64,000 nucleotides of DNA from Pseudomonas sp. FP1742 (lineage in GTDB: Bacteria > Pseudomonadota > Gammaproteobacteria > Pseudomonadales > Pseudomonadaceae): NCBI RefSeq assembly GCF_030687145.1, contig NZ_CP117460.1, positions 2,852,001-2,916,000 of the forward strand. Reading direction: 5' to 3'. The stretch's first letter is position 1; each line of letters begins with the position of its first letter. A model generated the notes under the pieces. The model worked only from the letters and a program-made list of their open reading frames with translations, was not told the origin of the DNA and did not search any database. Of this stretch, positions 17,656-26,903 are shown in pieces. Position numbers and translations under genes: made by a program.

Positions 17656-18046
17656 GCGATGCCTGCCGGCCTGAATGCTCACCATGAAGGACAGCGACAG
17701 CCTGTGGATGCAGGCTGTAGCTTTTGTCCGGATTGAGCGTAATCACACCCTCACCGCATAGGCGTTTCAACACTTCGCGGACACTGAGAAAGGACAGGGG
17801 AATGTCCAACTCCAGCAAGTGGCTATGCACGCCACGCACGCCCAGGCTGCGCTCGCTCTCGGCGGCGGTCAGCAAGGCGTCGATGACTTTCAGGCGAATC
17901 AGGCTGGTGCGCAGGCCAAAGGATTTGAGCAGAAACCTGATCCGTTCGTTGCCTTGACGTTCGGTCTGTTGATTGAAAACGCCGGTGCCCATGCCAGGGC
18001 CCTTTGGTGCATGGCTACCATCCGTTGGCAGTTGCGGGTTGTACAT
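17645..18046 (-). CDS. Fur-like DNA-binding protein lacking the metal/dimer domain
   Basis: A 133-residue protein whose core resembles the winged-helix DNA-binding half of the Fur family (RTSLIRLKVIDALL, then SFLSVREVLKRLCGEGVITL). The usual C-terminal part with His/Cys metal sites and the dimerisation strands is absent; the sequence ends soon after the wing with a short basic tail. It is probably a small regulator or a degenerate relative. The ATG at 18046 has AAGGAG at good spacing; the frame extends upstream to 18097 without a start signal. pvdQ lies divergently about 230 bases away, but no functional link is proven. Confidence 0.72.
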   Translation of the reverse strand: MYNPQLPTDGSHAPKGPGMGTGVFNQQTERQGNERIRFLLKSFGLRTSLIRLKVIDALLTAAESERSLGVRGVHSHLLELDIPLSFLSVREVLKRLCGEGVITLNPDKSYSLHPQAVAVLHGEHSGRQASLKA

Positions 18047-18202
18047 GCAAAAACTCCTTTTCAGAGCCTGATCAGGAAAAGTGATGGGTGCTCTCAAGCA
18101 ATAAGACGTACGAGCGAGGAAATAATGAATGCCCGTATGTAGAAAATTTGTCGCTGTTACGTCAGCGCTCTGTGAGATGGGCGTGGGGAAGCCCGCAAAG
18201 GC

Positions 18203-18226
18203 CTAATTTTTTGTGGTTCGCTTCGT
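18203..18226 (+). promoter_or_regulatory. Possible PvdS-type promoter of pvdQ (weak)
   Basis: PvdS (the pyoverdine sigma factor) promoters have TAAAT and CGT separated by 16-17 bases. Upstream of pvdQ there is CTAATT at 18203-18208 and CGT at 18224-18226, a one-base mismatch with a 15-base spacer. This is suggestive only. Confidence 0.25.
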
Positions 18227-18277
18227 TTTAATGGAAGGCGCATTGGCTGTCATACGTCTTTTCGATCAGGAGCGAGC

Positions 18278-20623
18278 GTGATTATTTCCAGGCAATTAAC
18301 CGGGTTGAGCCTTGCGGGTGTAATTCTGGGGGTGAGCCTTGCGGCAAACGCGCGTACCCAGCCAGAACAGGCGACCGCCGACATTCGTCGAACCAGTTTC
18401 GGCGTACCGCATATCCGTGCCGAAAACGAGCGCGGGCTCGGCTATGGCATTGGCTATGCCTACGCTCAAGACAACGTGTGCTTGCTGGCCAATGAGATCG
18501 TGACGGTCAATGGCGAACGTTCACGGTATTTCGGCCCGGACCAGTTGACGCTCGAGGAGCGTGGCAACCTGGCCAGCGATGTGTTTTTCAACTGGCTGAA
18601 TACTCCCCAGGCCGTCGCCGCTTTCTGGCAGGCGCAAACGCCTGAAGTGCGGGAACTCATCGAAGGTTATGTGGCGGGCTACAACCGTTCGCTGACAGAG
18701 CGTCGGGCGCAGGGGCTGCCGCAGCAATGCCAGGGAGAGTGGGTGCGCGCGATTACCGCCCAGGACCTGGTCAAGTTGACCCGTCGTCTGTTGGTCGAAG
18801 GCGGAGTGGGGCAGTTTGCCGAAGCCCTGGCTGGCGCGGCCCCGCCTGAATCCGTCGCTCATGTGGCAGGTGAACCGGCATCGTTCCAACTGGCGGCCTC
18901 GCGCATGCAACGATTCGCTCTGGATCGCGGCAGCAATGCCGTGGCGGTCGGCAGCGAGCGCTCGTTCAACGGTCGCGGAATGCTGCTGGCCAACCCGCAT
19001 TTCCCCTGGGCGGGCGGGATGCGTTTCTATCAGATGCACCTGACCATTCCCGGCAAACTGGACGTCATGGGCGCGGCGTTGCCCGGTTTGCCGATGATCA
19101 ATATCGGTTTCAGCCGACATCTGGCATGGACCCACACCGTGGATTCGTCCAGGCACTTCACGCTGTATCGCTTGCAACTCGATCCAAAGGATCCGACCCG
19201 TTACCTGCTCGATGGCCAGTCCTTGCCGATGACAAAGCAGACGCTGACCGTCAACGCGAAGCAAGCCGATGGTCAGACCCGGCAGATTTCCCATGTGGTC
19301 TACAGCTCGCCATTCGGCCCGATTGTGCAATGGCCGGGAAAGCTGGACTGGAACAACCAATTCGCCTACAGCCTGCGCGATGCCAACCTGGATAACGACC
19401 GGGTCTTGCAGCAGTGGTACGCGATGAACCGTGCGGTCAGCCTCAAGGAGTTGCAGGCTTCGGTGCACAAGATTCAGGGAATTCCGTGGGTCAATACCCT
19501 GGCGGTGGACGATCGAGGGCAGACGCTTTACATGAACCTGTCGGTGGTGCCGAACGTCAGTGCCGACAAGCTGGCCAAGTGCAGCGATCCACGGGCCGGA
19601 CTGCAGATGATCCTGCTCGACGGCTCCAAAAGCGCCTGCGCCTGGGATATCGACCCGAATGCTGCACAAAAAGGTATTTATGCGGCAGACAAACTGCCGC
19701 AGCTGCTGCGCAAAGACTTTGTGCAGCACTCCAACGATTCGGCGTGGATGGCCAATCCGGCACAGCCGCTCACTGGTTTTTCGCCGTTGATCAGTCAGGA
19801 CAATCTGCCATTGGGGCTGCGTTCGCGCTTCGCATTGGAGCGTCTGGGCATCTTGAGCAAGGCGGGGCCTATCACTGCGGCGGATCTGCAGCACATGGTG
19901 ATGGACGATCAGGTGTATCAGGCGGCCCTGGTCATGCCGGACCTCCTGCAATTCTGCGCCGCGGCCCTCGGCCCCGATGCGCCGACACTGGCGCCGCTGT
20001 GTGCCAGTCTCAAGACTTGGGATCGCCGAGTGAATCTGGACAGTGGGCTGGGCTTTGTGCATTTTCAGAATGTCATGCTGGCGTTGCAGCAAGTCCCTGA
20101 CCTCTGGCGTGTGGCGTTCGATCCGAAGGACGCGCAACACACGCCGAGTGGCCTGGCCATAGAACGGCCGGAAATCGCCAAAGCGCTTCGGGCGGCGATG
20201 CTGGCCTCGGTAGAAAAGGTGAAAACCCTTGGCCTGAAGGCTGATAGCCGTTGGGGCGACATTCAGGTGGCCAGCAGTGGCGGGCGGCAAACGCCGATCC
20301 ATGGTGGTCTCGGCACGCTGGGGGTGTACAACGCCATTCAAAGCGTGCCGAGAACCGACGGCAAACGCGAAGTCGTCAGTGGCACCAGCTATTTGCAGGT
20401 GGTGACGTTCGATGACAACGGGCCGCAGGCTCAGGGCCTGCTGGCATTCTCATTGTCCAGTGATCCGGCGTCGAAGTATTCCAGGGACCAGACACTGGCT
20501 TTTTCGAAGAAACAGTTGAGTGTGTTGCCGTTCACCGAGCAGCAGATCAAGGCCGATCCGCAGTACCAGGCTCAGACGATCCGCGAGCAGGATGAAAAAG
20601 CAGGGAAGATCGCCGCGCAGTAA
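18278..20623 (+). CDS. pvdQ: Acyl-homoserine-lactone acylase / pyoverdine maturation acylase PvdQ
   Basis: A 781-residue N-terminal nucleophile hydrolase. A signal peptide (ending ANA at about residue 25) sends it to the periplasm. There it removes the fatty acyl chain from the pyoverdine precursor and can also hydrolyse long-chain acyl-homoserine lactones. The beta-chain start is at Ser219 in DRGSNAVAVG, the self-cleavage site and nucleophile. The following region (NPHFPW, MRFYQMHLTIPG, FSRHLAWTHTVD) is the PvdQ pattern, and NSNDSAW carries the oxyanion/Asn element. Length and motifs match P. aeruginosa PvdQ closely. Its own terminator follows. It stands without other pyoverdine genes in the window apart from a convergent fecR-type gene. 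Confidence 0.92.
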   Translation: MIISRQLTGLSLAGVILGVSLAANARTQPEQATADIRRTSFGVPHIRAENERGLGYGIGYAYAQDNVCLLANEIVTVNGERSRYFGPDQLTLEERGNLASDVFFNWLNTPQAVAAFWQAQTPEVRELIEGYVAGYNRSLTERRAQGLPQQCQGEWVRAITAQDLVKLTRRLLVEGGVGQFAEALAGAAPPESVAHVAGEPASFQLAASRMQRFALDRGSNAVAVGSERSFNGRGMLLANPHFPWAGGMRFYQMHLTIPGKLDVMGAALPGLPMINIGFSRHLAWTHTVDSSRHFTLYRLQLDPKDPTRYLLDGQSLPMTKQTLTVNAKQADGQTRQISHVVYSSPFGPIVQWPGKLDWNNQFAYSLRDANLDNDRVLQQWYAMNRAVSLKELQASVHKIQGIPWVNTLAVDDRGQTLYMNLSVVPNVSADKLAKCSDPRAGLQMILLDGSKSACAWDIDPNAAQKGIYAADKLPQLLRKDFVQHSNDSAWMANPAQPLTGFSPLISQDNLPLGLRSRFALERLGILSKAGPITAADLQHMVMDDQVYQAALVMPDLLQFCAAALGPDAPTLAPLCASLKTWDRRVNLDSGLGFVHFQNVMLALQQVPDLWRVAFDPKDAQHTPSGLAIERPEIAKALRAAMLASVEKVKTLGLKADSRWGDIQVASSGGRQTPIHGGLGTLGVYNAIQSVPRTDGKREVVSGTSYLQVVTFDDNGPQAQGLLAFSLSSDPASKYSRDQTLAFSKKQLSVLPFTEQQIKADPQYQAQTIREQDEKAGKIAAQ

Positions 20624-20642
20624 CAGCGATAGCGTTTAAATG

Positions 20643-20690
20643 AAAAATGAAGGTCGCCCCCCGCAAAGGTCGCGGCCTTCAGCTTTTTGG
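20643..20690. terminator. Bidirectional terminator between pvdQ and fecR-type gene
   Basis: Stem TGAAGGTCG (20648-20656) pairs with CGGCCTTCA (20673-20681), with one G-U pair, followed by GCTTTTT on the plus strand and preceded by AAAAA, which gives a T-tract on the minus strand. The right arm overlaps the last codons of the fecR-type gene. Confidence 0.7.
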
Positions 20691-21680
20691 GGCTTGTTGC
20701 GGCATCGAATTGAGAACTGGATTGCCGTCCTTGTTGCGGGTCAGGTAGACCGGCAGCACCTTGGGCAGCGAAGCCACCAGGTTGTCGAGCTCTTTGATGC
20801 TGTAGATGCCGCCGAGGCGGATCGAGCCGGCGCTGTGGTCCGCGAGCATCACCGGCTTGTTCAGATAACGATTGATCAAGGGCAGGGCGTCGGTCAGCGC
20901 CAGATCATCGAGCACCAGTTTGCCGCTGCGCCAGGCCAGCGATTGGTCGTTGGCGTAGGTCTGGCTGATTTGAGGCGTGAAGTCGCCGTGTCTGTAACGA
21001 GCCTGCATGGCGGGTTCGAGACGTAAACCTTCGCCGGGCAGGGCATCATTGCTGCTCACCAGCACGGAGCCCTCGATCAGGTTCACGCGTACCTGGTCTT
21101 CATACATCCAGACGTTGAATTGGGTTCCGGTGACGCGGATTCTGCCGTCGGCCGCCTTGACGATGAAGGGGTGTTGCATGTCGTGGCTGACCCTGAAGAA
21201 GGCCTCGCCTTTTTTCAGCGTGACCCGACGCTGATCCTTGTAATTGCTGAAAGTCAGTTCACTGCCCAGGTTCAGCTCAACCTGGCTGCCGTCGCTCAGC
21301 GTGACCTGACGAACATTATCGGTCGCCTCGAAATGCTGGTAGGCATTGGGCAGCCATCCAAGGTTCCATCCGGTATATGCCGCCAGCGGCAGCGCCAGGG
21401 CGCAGACCGCGGCGGCGATGCCGAAAGCGCGCCAGGGGGTTGTCGGTTTGACCCGAACAACCGGCGCAGCGGATTCGGGACGAGGCAAATCCCCCGCCAC
21501 ATCCCAGATCTCCAGCATGGCTTCGTACTCGAAGGCATGCAGAGGATGAGCATCACGCCATTGCTCGAACGCCAGGCGTTCTTCGGCCGTGCAATCGATG
21601 GCGTGCAGGCGCATGCACCAGTGTGCAGCGGCATCGGTGATGGCGTCGTATTGGGCTTGCGAGAGAGAGTGGTCGGTCAT
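20679..21680 (-). CDS. FecR-family anti-sigma/sigma regulator, orphan
   Basis: A 333-residue FecR-type inner-membrane regulator. The N-terminal cytoplasmic DUF4880-like part (WCMRLHAIDCTAEERLAFEQW) would bind an ECF sigma factor. A single membrane helix follows at about residues 89-105. The FecR domain (VTLSDGSQVELNLGSE, then GEAFFRVSHD) and a C-terminal STN-interacting region (LPLINRYLNKPVML) lie in the periplasm. The family transmits siderophore-receptor signals to a FecI-type sigma. No fecI-type or TonB-receptor gene is adjacent, which is unusual. Position next to pvdQ suggests a pyoverdine-related job (FpvR-like), but this is inference. AGGAAGAG precedes the ATG at 21680. Confidence 0.87.
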   Translation of the reverse strand: MTDHSLSQAQYDAITDAAAHWCMRLHAIDCTAEERLAFEQWRDAHPLHAFEYEAMLEIWDVAGDLPRPESAAPVVRVKPTTPWRAFGIAAAVCALALPLAAYTGWNLGWLPNAYQHFEATDNVRQVTLSDGSQVELNLGSELTFSNYKDQRRVTLKKGEAFFRVSHDMQHPFIVKAADGRIRVTGTQFNVWMYEDQVRVNLIEGSVLVSSNDALPGEGLRLEPAMQARYRHGDFTPQISQTYANDQSLAWRSGKLVLDDLALTDALPLINRYLNKPVMLADHSAGSIRLGGIYSIKELDNLVASLPKVLPVYLTRNKDGNPVLNSMPQQAPKS

Positions 21681-21811
21681 TGACTCTTCCTGATTTCCTG
21701 CATTCTAACCTTGAGGGGAAGTCGGCGAGAACAACCGTCATGGCATTTCCCCGTCCAAGTCGAAGTTATTTTCAGGGCACTGACATTGCGCCAGTGCCTG
21801 CTGACCGCGTT

Positions 21812-24800
21812 TCAGGGGGTGTCGACGTGAAGTTGACGTCCCAAATGAGAGATCAGCCAAGCGACAGAGTCAGCATTGGCCAGCTGGACAGCCAGTCTTG
21901 TCGTCGCATCCTTTTTGAAATGCGTGCGTGCTTCGGCCAGGTTTTTTTTGCCGGTCAAGCTCAAAATCCGGTCACGTGTACGGTTGGTTTCCTCGTAGAA
22001 GGTTTGACCAAAATCTTCCCATACATTTGTATCGTCATTCAAAACGGCGAACAGTTCGGATAAGGGGGTATGGATTGAAAGTGCTTCCTTCTGAAGCTGT
22101 GTCAGCGCCTTGCTCAAATGGTTGCCACGAGTCGTAGTGGTATCAATCAGGTCGACAAACGGTCTGCTTGCATCCATATAAGCAATATCCTCCGTGTCAC
22201 AAATCACATGCGACAGCTCGTGGATCAACGTCGTTGCGCGGGCGTGGGCACGGATCGGGAACGCGGCATCGGTCATGTAATTACGGTAGTGATCCATGTA
22301 AGGCATAAAATATTTCTCTGCCAGGTAGATTTTTTTCTGCTGATCGGTGGGGATCGTGAAGGCAAACATATGGTCCCGGTTTCCGGGGTGAGCTCTCCCG
22401 GTGACGAAGCGTTCCGACTGCTCGTTCCTGAGGGTCGGATCCAACAAGGCACCGAGGATGTCCTCTACGACCTTCTGGATCATCGTCACATGCTCGGGCG
22501 ATATCTCCGCCACATCAAGAAACCTCCTGACGAGCTGATGAACCGGTGTCTTTGTGTTGCCTGTTTTTTTCAACAGTTGCAAGTTACGAAAACCGTTCCA
22601 CGCATAGGTGGTTGCGTGGTCAAGGCCTTCATCGATCAGCCGTGCCCGCACAGGGAAGAGCCGGCGTATTTCGGCCATTCCACTGGCTTCGACGTTCATC
22701 CCCCCACGGACGGCGTTCCACGTTTTCAACCTCTTGATCAAGCTGTACTGCCGAACCAGCTCGTCCGGCTCCCGCACCCACTGTTTGGAAGCGTTCCGAG
22801 CAACATGGGGGCCGCTTCCGTCCAGACCGCTGATGCGCCAGCGCAGGCCACGTTTTTCGAGTTGATAGACCTTCCCTTCAACCGCACCGTATTTTTTCTG
22901 TGTGGTCGGGTGCGTGTAGAGCCCAAGGGCGGTGTCCCGGGTCATTGAGCCAAGGTCGGCATCAACGTGCTCGTGGTTCTGCAAGCCGGTGCGTGCGGGA
23001 TCGGTAGTGGCGATGTCCTGCCATTTAAGGCTGGCACTGGTTGCGGAGGAAGAAGGCTCGCTGGCCGCTGCAGAGGGCTCTGCCTGGCCTTCCATTGACT
23101 GGCGCAACATCGCCAGTTGCGTGATGCCGCTGATAAAGGATGTGATCGCCGGGCCCCATTTGTGTTGTTGAAGCTCCTCCGCAGACTGCTTGACCTCACG
23201 ATAGCTGCGCCACACGACAATCGGGTAGGCCAGTTTGCCCATCAGGAACGTATAGGCCTGTTCCAGATCGTCGCCCAATACACGTTTTACGGTTTCCCAC
23301 TCGCCTTGAGCGTCTTTGTTGGACTGGGTGCCCAACAGTCGTGCGAGGAGTTTGAAATTTTCGTTGAACAGGTGCCTGAACAGATGGCCCTTGATGGGCT
23401 TGAAGGCCAGGCTGATCTTGCCGGACGCGTTCGTACCCGTCACATGGGTGTCGTAATGTGTGCGGCCAGTATCTGACAGACTGTTGCGCACCCAACTTTG
23501 TAATGGACCTTGTGACTTGAGCTCGGTCAGCAACAGCTTTTCGTTTTCATATTCCTTCACGCCATGCTCAGGGCTATAGGGCGCGATCAGCACCTCGGGT
23601 CCCGGGGTGTTCTGTTTGGGGCCGATCAAATACATTCCCGGGACTTTGATCGACTGGTCTTTACCGAAGAGAAGCTCAAGTGGACGGATTATCGCATTTG
23701 TACCGCTGACGGCCTCGCGGGCGATTGCATCGGGCATGTCCATGACTTGCCGAACAAGGTCGAACCCGGTTTCGCTCAGGCGTTCCTGCAGTTTTAGCGA
23801 ATGCGCGTAGTGCAGCAGTTGCCAGGGCAATTGGGCGGCGAACAGCTGTCTGGAGGATTTCGCAGCGGTGCCGGTTTCGGCAAGCGCCGCCTCCACAAAT
23901 TTTTTGTGGAACTGACCGACATTCAGTTTTCGTATCAGGTTTTTGATGTAAGGCTTGTCCATTTTGGCAGGGATGGCGGCAGAGGTGAGTGACTTCAACT
24001 TGAAGTCGGCACTGTCCAGTTCATCAAAGTGAGTCAATGCAAAAGCCGACAACGTTAACGTCTTTACCGTGGACATCAGGCGCGAGGCAACCTGCACCTG
24101 GACGTTGTCCGGATCAATGGCCAATTGATCGACCTTGAGTAACTCTTTCAACTCGAACTGTGCCGTGCGTTCAAGAGAGCGCACGCCGCTCAGGTAATCC
24201 TTATCGTCCCGGGCATTGTTCAGGTATTGCTGAAGCAGTTCTGCATGCAGTCTCTGATCCTGTATGGACGCTTTGGCCAACCATGCCGGAAGCTTTTGTT
24301 GCGTCGTCAGAGAGCGCGCGAGGTCTGTTGCCCGACGCAGTCCTGTCATCGGTTTATGCAATGCCACCAGGCTCAGTAGATTCTTCAGGACCGGTTCGGT
24401 CAGTGGGGAGGCCAATGCGCGTTCGACGGACAGTTGATCCAGCCGAACAAATGGTTTTTGTACGTGATCCAGAAAATTCTCATGTATCAGCTGTAATGGC
24501 GCGAGGGTAAAGGTGCGCCCTGATGTTCGCTGGCTTCTTTGGAGATTCTCCAGAATCGCCGGGCGATCGTCCTCGCTCTGCAAACGTTTATTGAACGCTG
24601 TCAGCAGCGGTGTGAGGGCGGAAAAGGCTTCGAATCCCGAGGCGGGGGTCCATAAAATCGCCTTGCCGGAGTGGGTCGGGTCCAGGCCGCCGCGTTCGGT
24701 GAGTACAAAACAACTGGCGAGATCGAGCAAGTCACCGGAGTCGCCGGCCTTGAGCGCAAGGGAAAAGACATCCGGCAGAAACCCGTTCAGAGCTGCGCGT

Positions 24801-26674
24801 TGCAGCCGGACCGGCGTCTCTAGCACCGTCTTGATCATCGCCAGTTCCGTCGTCCCAAGCGCGCGGATGACACCCAGCAGCTTGTACTCGCTACGCAATG
24901 CGGTAGTCAGGGTATGCACAAACTTGGGTTGCAGTTGCTCAAGGGACGAACGGGTGAGGGTTTGTGCCGCCGCTAACGTTTTAACCGAAATGGACGGGTG
25001 TTTATCAAGCTGTTGCTCGAGTGCCTGCTTGACGGTGGAGAGGCTTTCCAGTTGTTCTTTTGCCGATTCAGCACGCACGGTGGCCGGTCGGGCACTCCAT
25101 CGCTGATCGGCCCGGGTGCTCCAGCGGCCGTTTGCGTCGCCGGTCAACAGGCGATTGTCGATCAAGCCGCGTACATCCAGCGCATTGTCGAGCAACGCAT
25201 GTACATTGAGCGTGCCCTCGCTTTCCCGGTACCGGCTCAGGGCGTAGGTCAGGTTCTGCCATTGCTTGGCCCGGACATCTTCAATGAGTCGCTCAAACAC
25301 CTGGCCGCTAATCGGTTCTGCAATGATCAGGCGCTCCTGTGGCTCAAGCGACAGGAAGGTGCCGCGTTCCTCGAGGGACATGAAATTAAGCAGATTGTCC
25401 TCGTGACCCTCGCTTTTGAGCATGGTCAGTATCGTGTCTTTTATCGCTGCAAGATCGGTACTGGCCTGGATGCCTGAGGAGTGGGTGTACAGGTAGCCCA
25501 AGGTGTCCGAGTTACCGCACATAAAGGTGGAAGCGAGCTCCACGTAATGTTTGTAGAGGGCGCTGACACGTACGGTCTCGACCCGTAACGGCAGGGCTGG
25601 CGCAGGCGCGGCGCCGCTGACGCTCATCAACTCCAGATATTCAGTGGTGTTCAAAATACCTTGCTGACGTTTTCGCAGCAGATCCACATGATAGGCATCC
25701 CGCATGCCCTCGGCGAAAAAGTCGGAACGGGACTGCCCGCTGCTCATGGGAGAATTCCAGAAGGTCTCGAGCAGACTTTGCAGATGGGGCGTGAAGCTTT
25801 GCGCGATCTCTTTTACCTCGAGTTCCCAGGCCTGGTTATCAGCGTCGCTGCTCACACCGTGGCCGGGGTTGGAGAAGGTCCTGATGTCGCCATCCGGCCA
25901 TTGATTGGTCAGGTAGAAGTGCAGCAGGGCATCGCTCAAAGACAGCGAAGAAAGCTTGCGCCGGTTTTCCGGGTTGTCGGTATTGGAGGAGGGAGACGCG
26001 CTGTCGATAAAACTATCCAGTTGCGTATGGCGCTGGTCCAGTTTGGGAAAATGCTTGGCCAGGGCGATGTTGAGCAGCTCGTCCAACATCGATTGCAGCG
26101 ACGGAATTTTCACCAGTTCTGCCAGCATCGTCTGGATGTTTTGCGTCTGGTTGCGATCAAGGATCTGCTCCTGGTCCTGAAACCCCGCCCCCTCGATTTT
26201 TTGCGTCGCCACTGTCAAACCCGTGGCGGCCAATGCAGTCGCCCGCTGTTCGATGGAGAGATAACGCAACAGCGCCTGCTTGCCGTCGTCCTGGCTCAGC
26301 AGTTCCTCGAGTTTCTCGATGAGGTCGGTCATGTCCGCGTATTTGACGAGACCTTTCCACGGTGTGTAGAGGATGACTTCGCCGTTGGCCTTGTGTTCGT
26401 TTTTGACGTCGTCTTCGACTTTGGGGTGACTCATGCAAAACGCACCGGCCAATGGAATGTCGGTCCCATCGGGCATCTTCAACATCAACCGATCTATTTG
26501 CATCGGAGTCTTTTGAGCTGCGCGAATCTCGTGGGTGGCGAGATAAACACCACCCTTCAACCATTTCAAATCGTCAAGAGTGAGATGCAGCGCTTTCTCG
26601 CGCTCGCCGAGTCGCCTGGCACTGGATGCACGTTCTGCTTCGTCGAAAAAATACGGCAGTGGTGGAGCAGTCAT
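21812..26674 (-). CDS. Large toxin-like protein (DUF6543/dermonecrotic type) with C-terminal M35-like zinc protease motif
   Basis: A single frame of 1620 residues, without signal peptide or clear membrane helices. The long N-terminal and central part is mostly helical and polar, and has the pattern of Pseudomonas DUF6543 dermonecrotic-toxin-like proteins, for example LDNALDVRGLIDNRLL followed by GRWSTRADQRW near residue 500. The C-terminus carries HELSH at 1485-1489 followed by TEDIAY at 1494-1499. HEXXH with a downstream TxDxxY-like element is the signature of aspzincin (M35, deuterolysin-type) metalloproteases, His1485, His1489 and Asp1496 being the predicted zinc ligands. GAGGAAAA precedes the ATG at 26674. 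GC content looks lower than in flanking housekeeping genes. Target and secretion route are unknown. Confidence 0.78.
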   Translation of the reverse strand: MTAPPLPYFFDEAERASSARRLGEREKALHLTLDDLKWLKGGVYLATHEIRAAQKTPMQIDRLMLKMPDGTDIPLAGAFCMSHPKVEDDVKNEHKANGEVILYTPWKGLVKYADMTDLIEKLEELLSQDDGKQALLRYLSIEQRATALAATGLTVATQKIEGAGFQDQEQILDRNQTQNIQTMLAELVKIPSLQSMLDELLNIALAKHFPKLDQRHTQLDSFIDSASPSSNTDNPENRRKLSSLSLSDALLHFYLTNQWPDGDIRTFSNPGHGVSSDADNQAWELEVKEIAQSFTPHLQSLLETFWNSPMSSGQSRSDFFAEGMRDAYHVDLLRKRQQGILNTTEYLELMSVSGAAPAPALPLRVETVRVSALYKHYVELASTFMCGNSDTLGYLYTHSSGIQASTDLAAIKDTILTMLKSEGHEDNLLNFMSLEERGTFLSLEPQERLIIAEPISGQVFERLIEDVRAKQWQNLTYALSRYRESEGTLNVHALLDNALDVRGLIDNRLLTGDANGRWSTRADQRWSARPATVRAESAKEQLESLSTVKQALEQQLDKHPSISVKTLAAAQTLTRSSLEQLQPKFVHTLTTALRSEYKLLGVIRALGTTELAMIKTVLETPVRLQRAALNGFLPDVFSLALKAGDSGDLLDLASCFVLTERGGLDPTHSGKAILWTPASGFEAFSALTPLLTAFNKRLQSEDDRPAILENLQRSQRTSGRTFTLAPLQLIHENFLDHVQKPFVRLDQLSVERALASPLTEPVLKNLLSLVALHKPMTGLRRATDLARSLTTQQKLPAWLAKASIQDQRLHAELLQQYLNNARDDKDYLSGVRSLERTAQFELKELLKVDQLAIDPDNVQVQVASRLMSTVKTLTLSAFALTHFDELDSADFKLKSLTSAAIPAKMDKPYIKNLIRKLNVGQFHKKFVEAALAETGTAAKSSRQLFAAQLPWQLLHYAHSLKLQERLSETGFDLVRQVMDMPDAIAREAVSGTNAIIRPLELLFGKDQSIKVPGMYLIGPKQNTPGPEVLIAPYSPEHGVKEYENEKLLLTELKSQGPLQSWVRNSLSDTGRTHYDTHVTGTNASGKISLAFKPIKGHLFRHLFNENFKLLARLLGTQSNKDAQGEWETVKRVLGDDLEQAYTFLMGKLAYPIVVWRSYREVKQSAEELQQHKWGPAITSFISGITQLAMLRQSMEGQAEPSAAASEPSSSATSASLKWQDIATTDPARTGLQNHEHVDADLGSMTRDTALGLYTHPTTQKKYGAVEGKVYQLEKRGLRWRISGLDGSGPHVARNASKQWVREPDELVRQYSLIKRLKTWNAVRGGMNVEASGMAEIRRLFPVRARLIDEGLDHATTYAWNGFRNLQLLKKTGNTKTPVHQLVRRFLDVAEISPEHVTMIQKVVEDILGALLDPTLRNEQSERFVTGRAHPGNRDHMFAFTIPTDQQKKIYLAEKYFMPYMDHYRNYMTDAAFPIRAHARATTLIHELSHVICDTEDIAYMDASRPFVDLIDTTTTRGNHLSKALTQLQKEALSIHTPLSELFAVLNDDTNVWEDFGQTFYEETNRTRDRILSLTGKKNLAEARTHFKKDATTRLAVQLANADSVAWLISHLGRQLHVDTP

Positions 26675-26903
26675 GAGTTTTCCTCGATGGGCTGCGATCG
26701 ATGGCGATCGCAGGTCGTTGGGTCGAGGGAAAACAGTAGGACCAATGGAAAGTCCGGGTGCGGTACATATTGCTTGAGCTGATCCTTTGTCGCAGGCTTG
26801 ACAGGACGCCGGTAAAACAGCGCTTAATCGACGACTTTTTTCGGTTGCCCTGCAACCTCGCTTGACCTGTTGCCCACACCCAATAATAAAACCGGAGCTT
26901 CAG

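Noticed and set aside
18521..20341. A 606-codon open frame on the minus strand
   Set aside because: It is antisense to pvdQ, whose motifs are unambiguous. Long antisense frames are common in GC-rich DNA with strong third-position bias; the translation has no family features.
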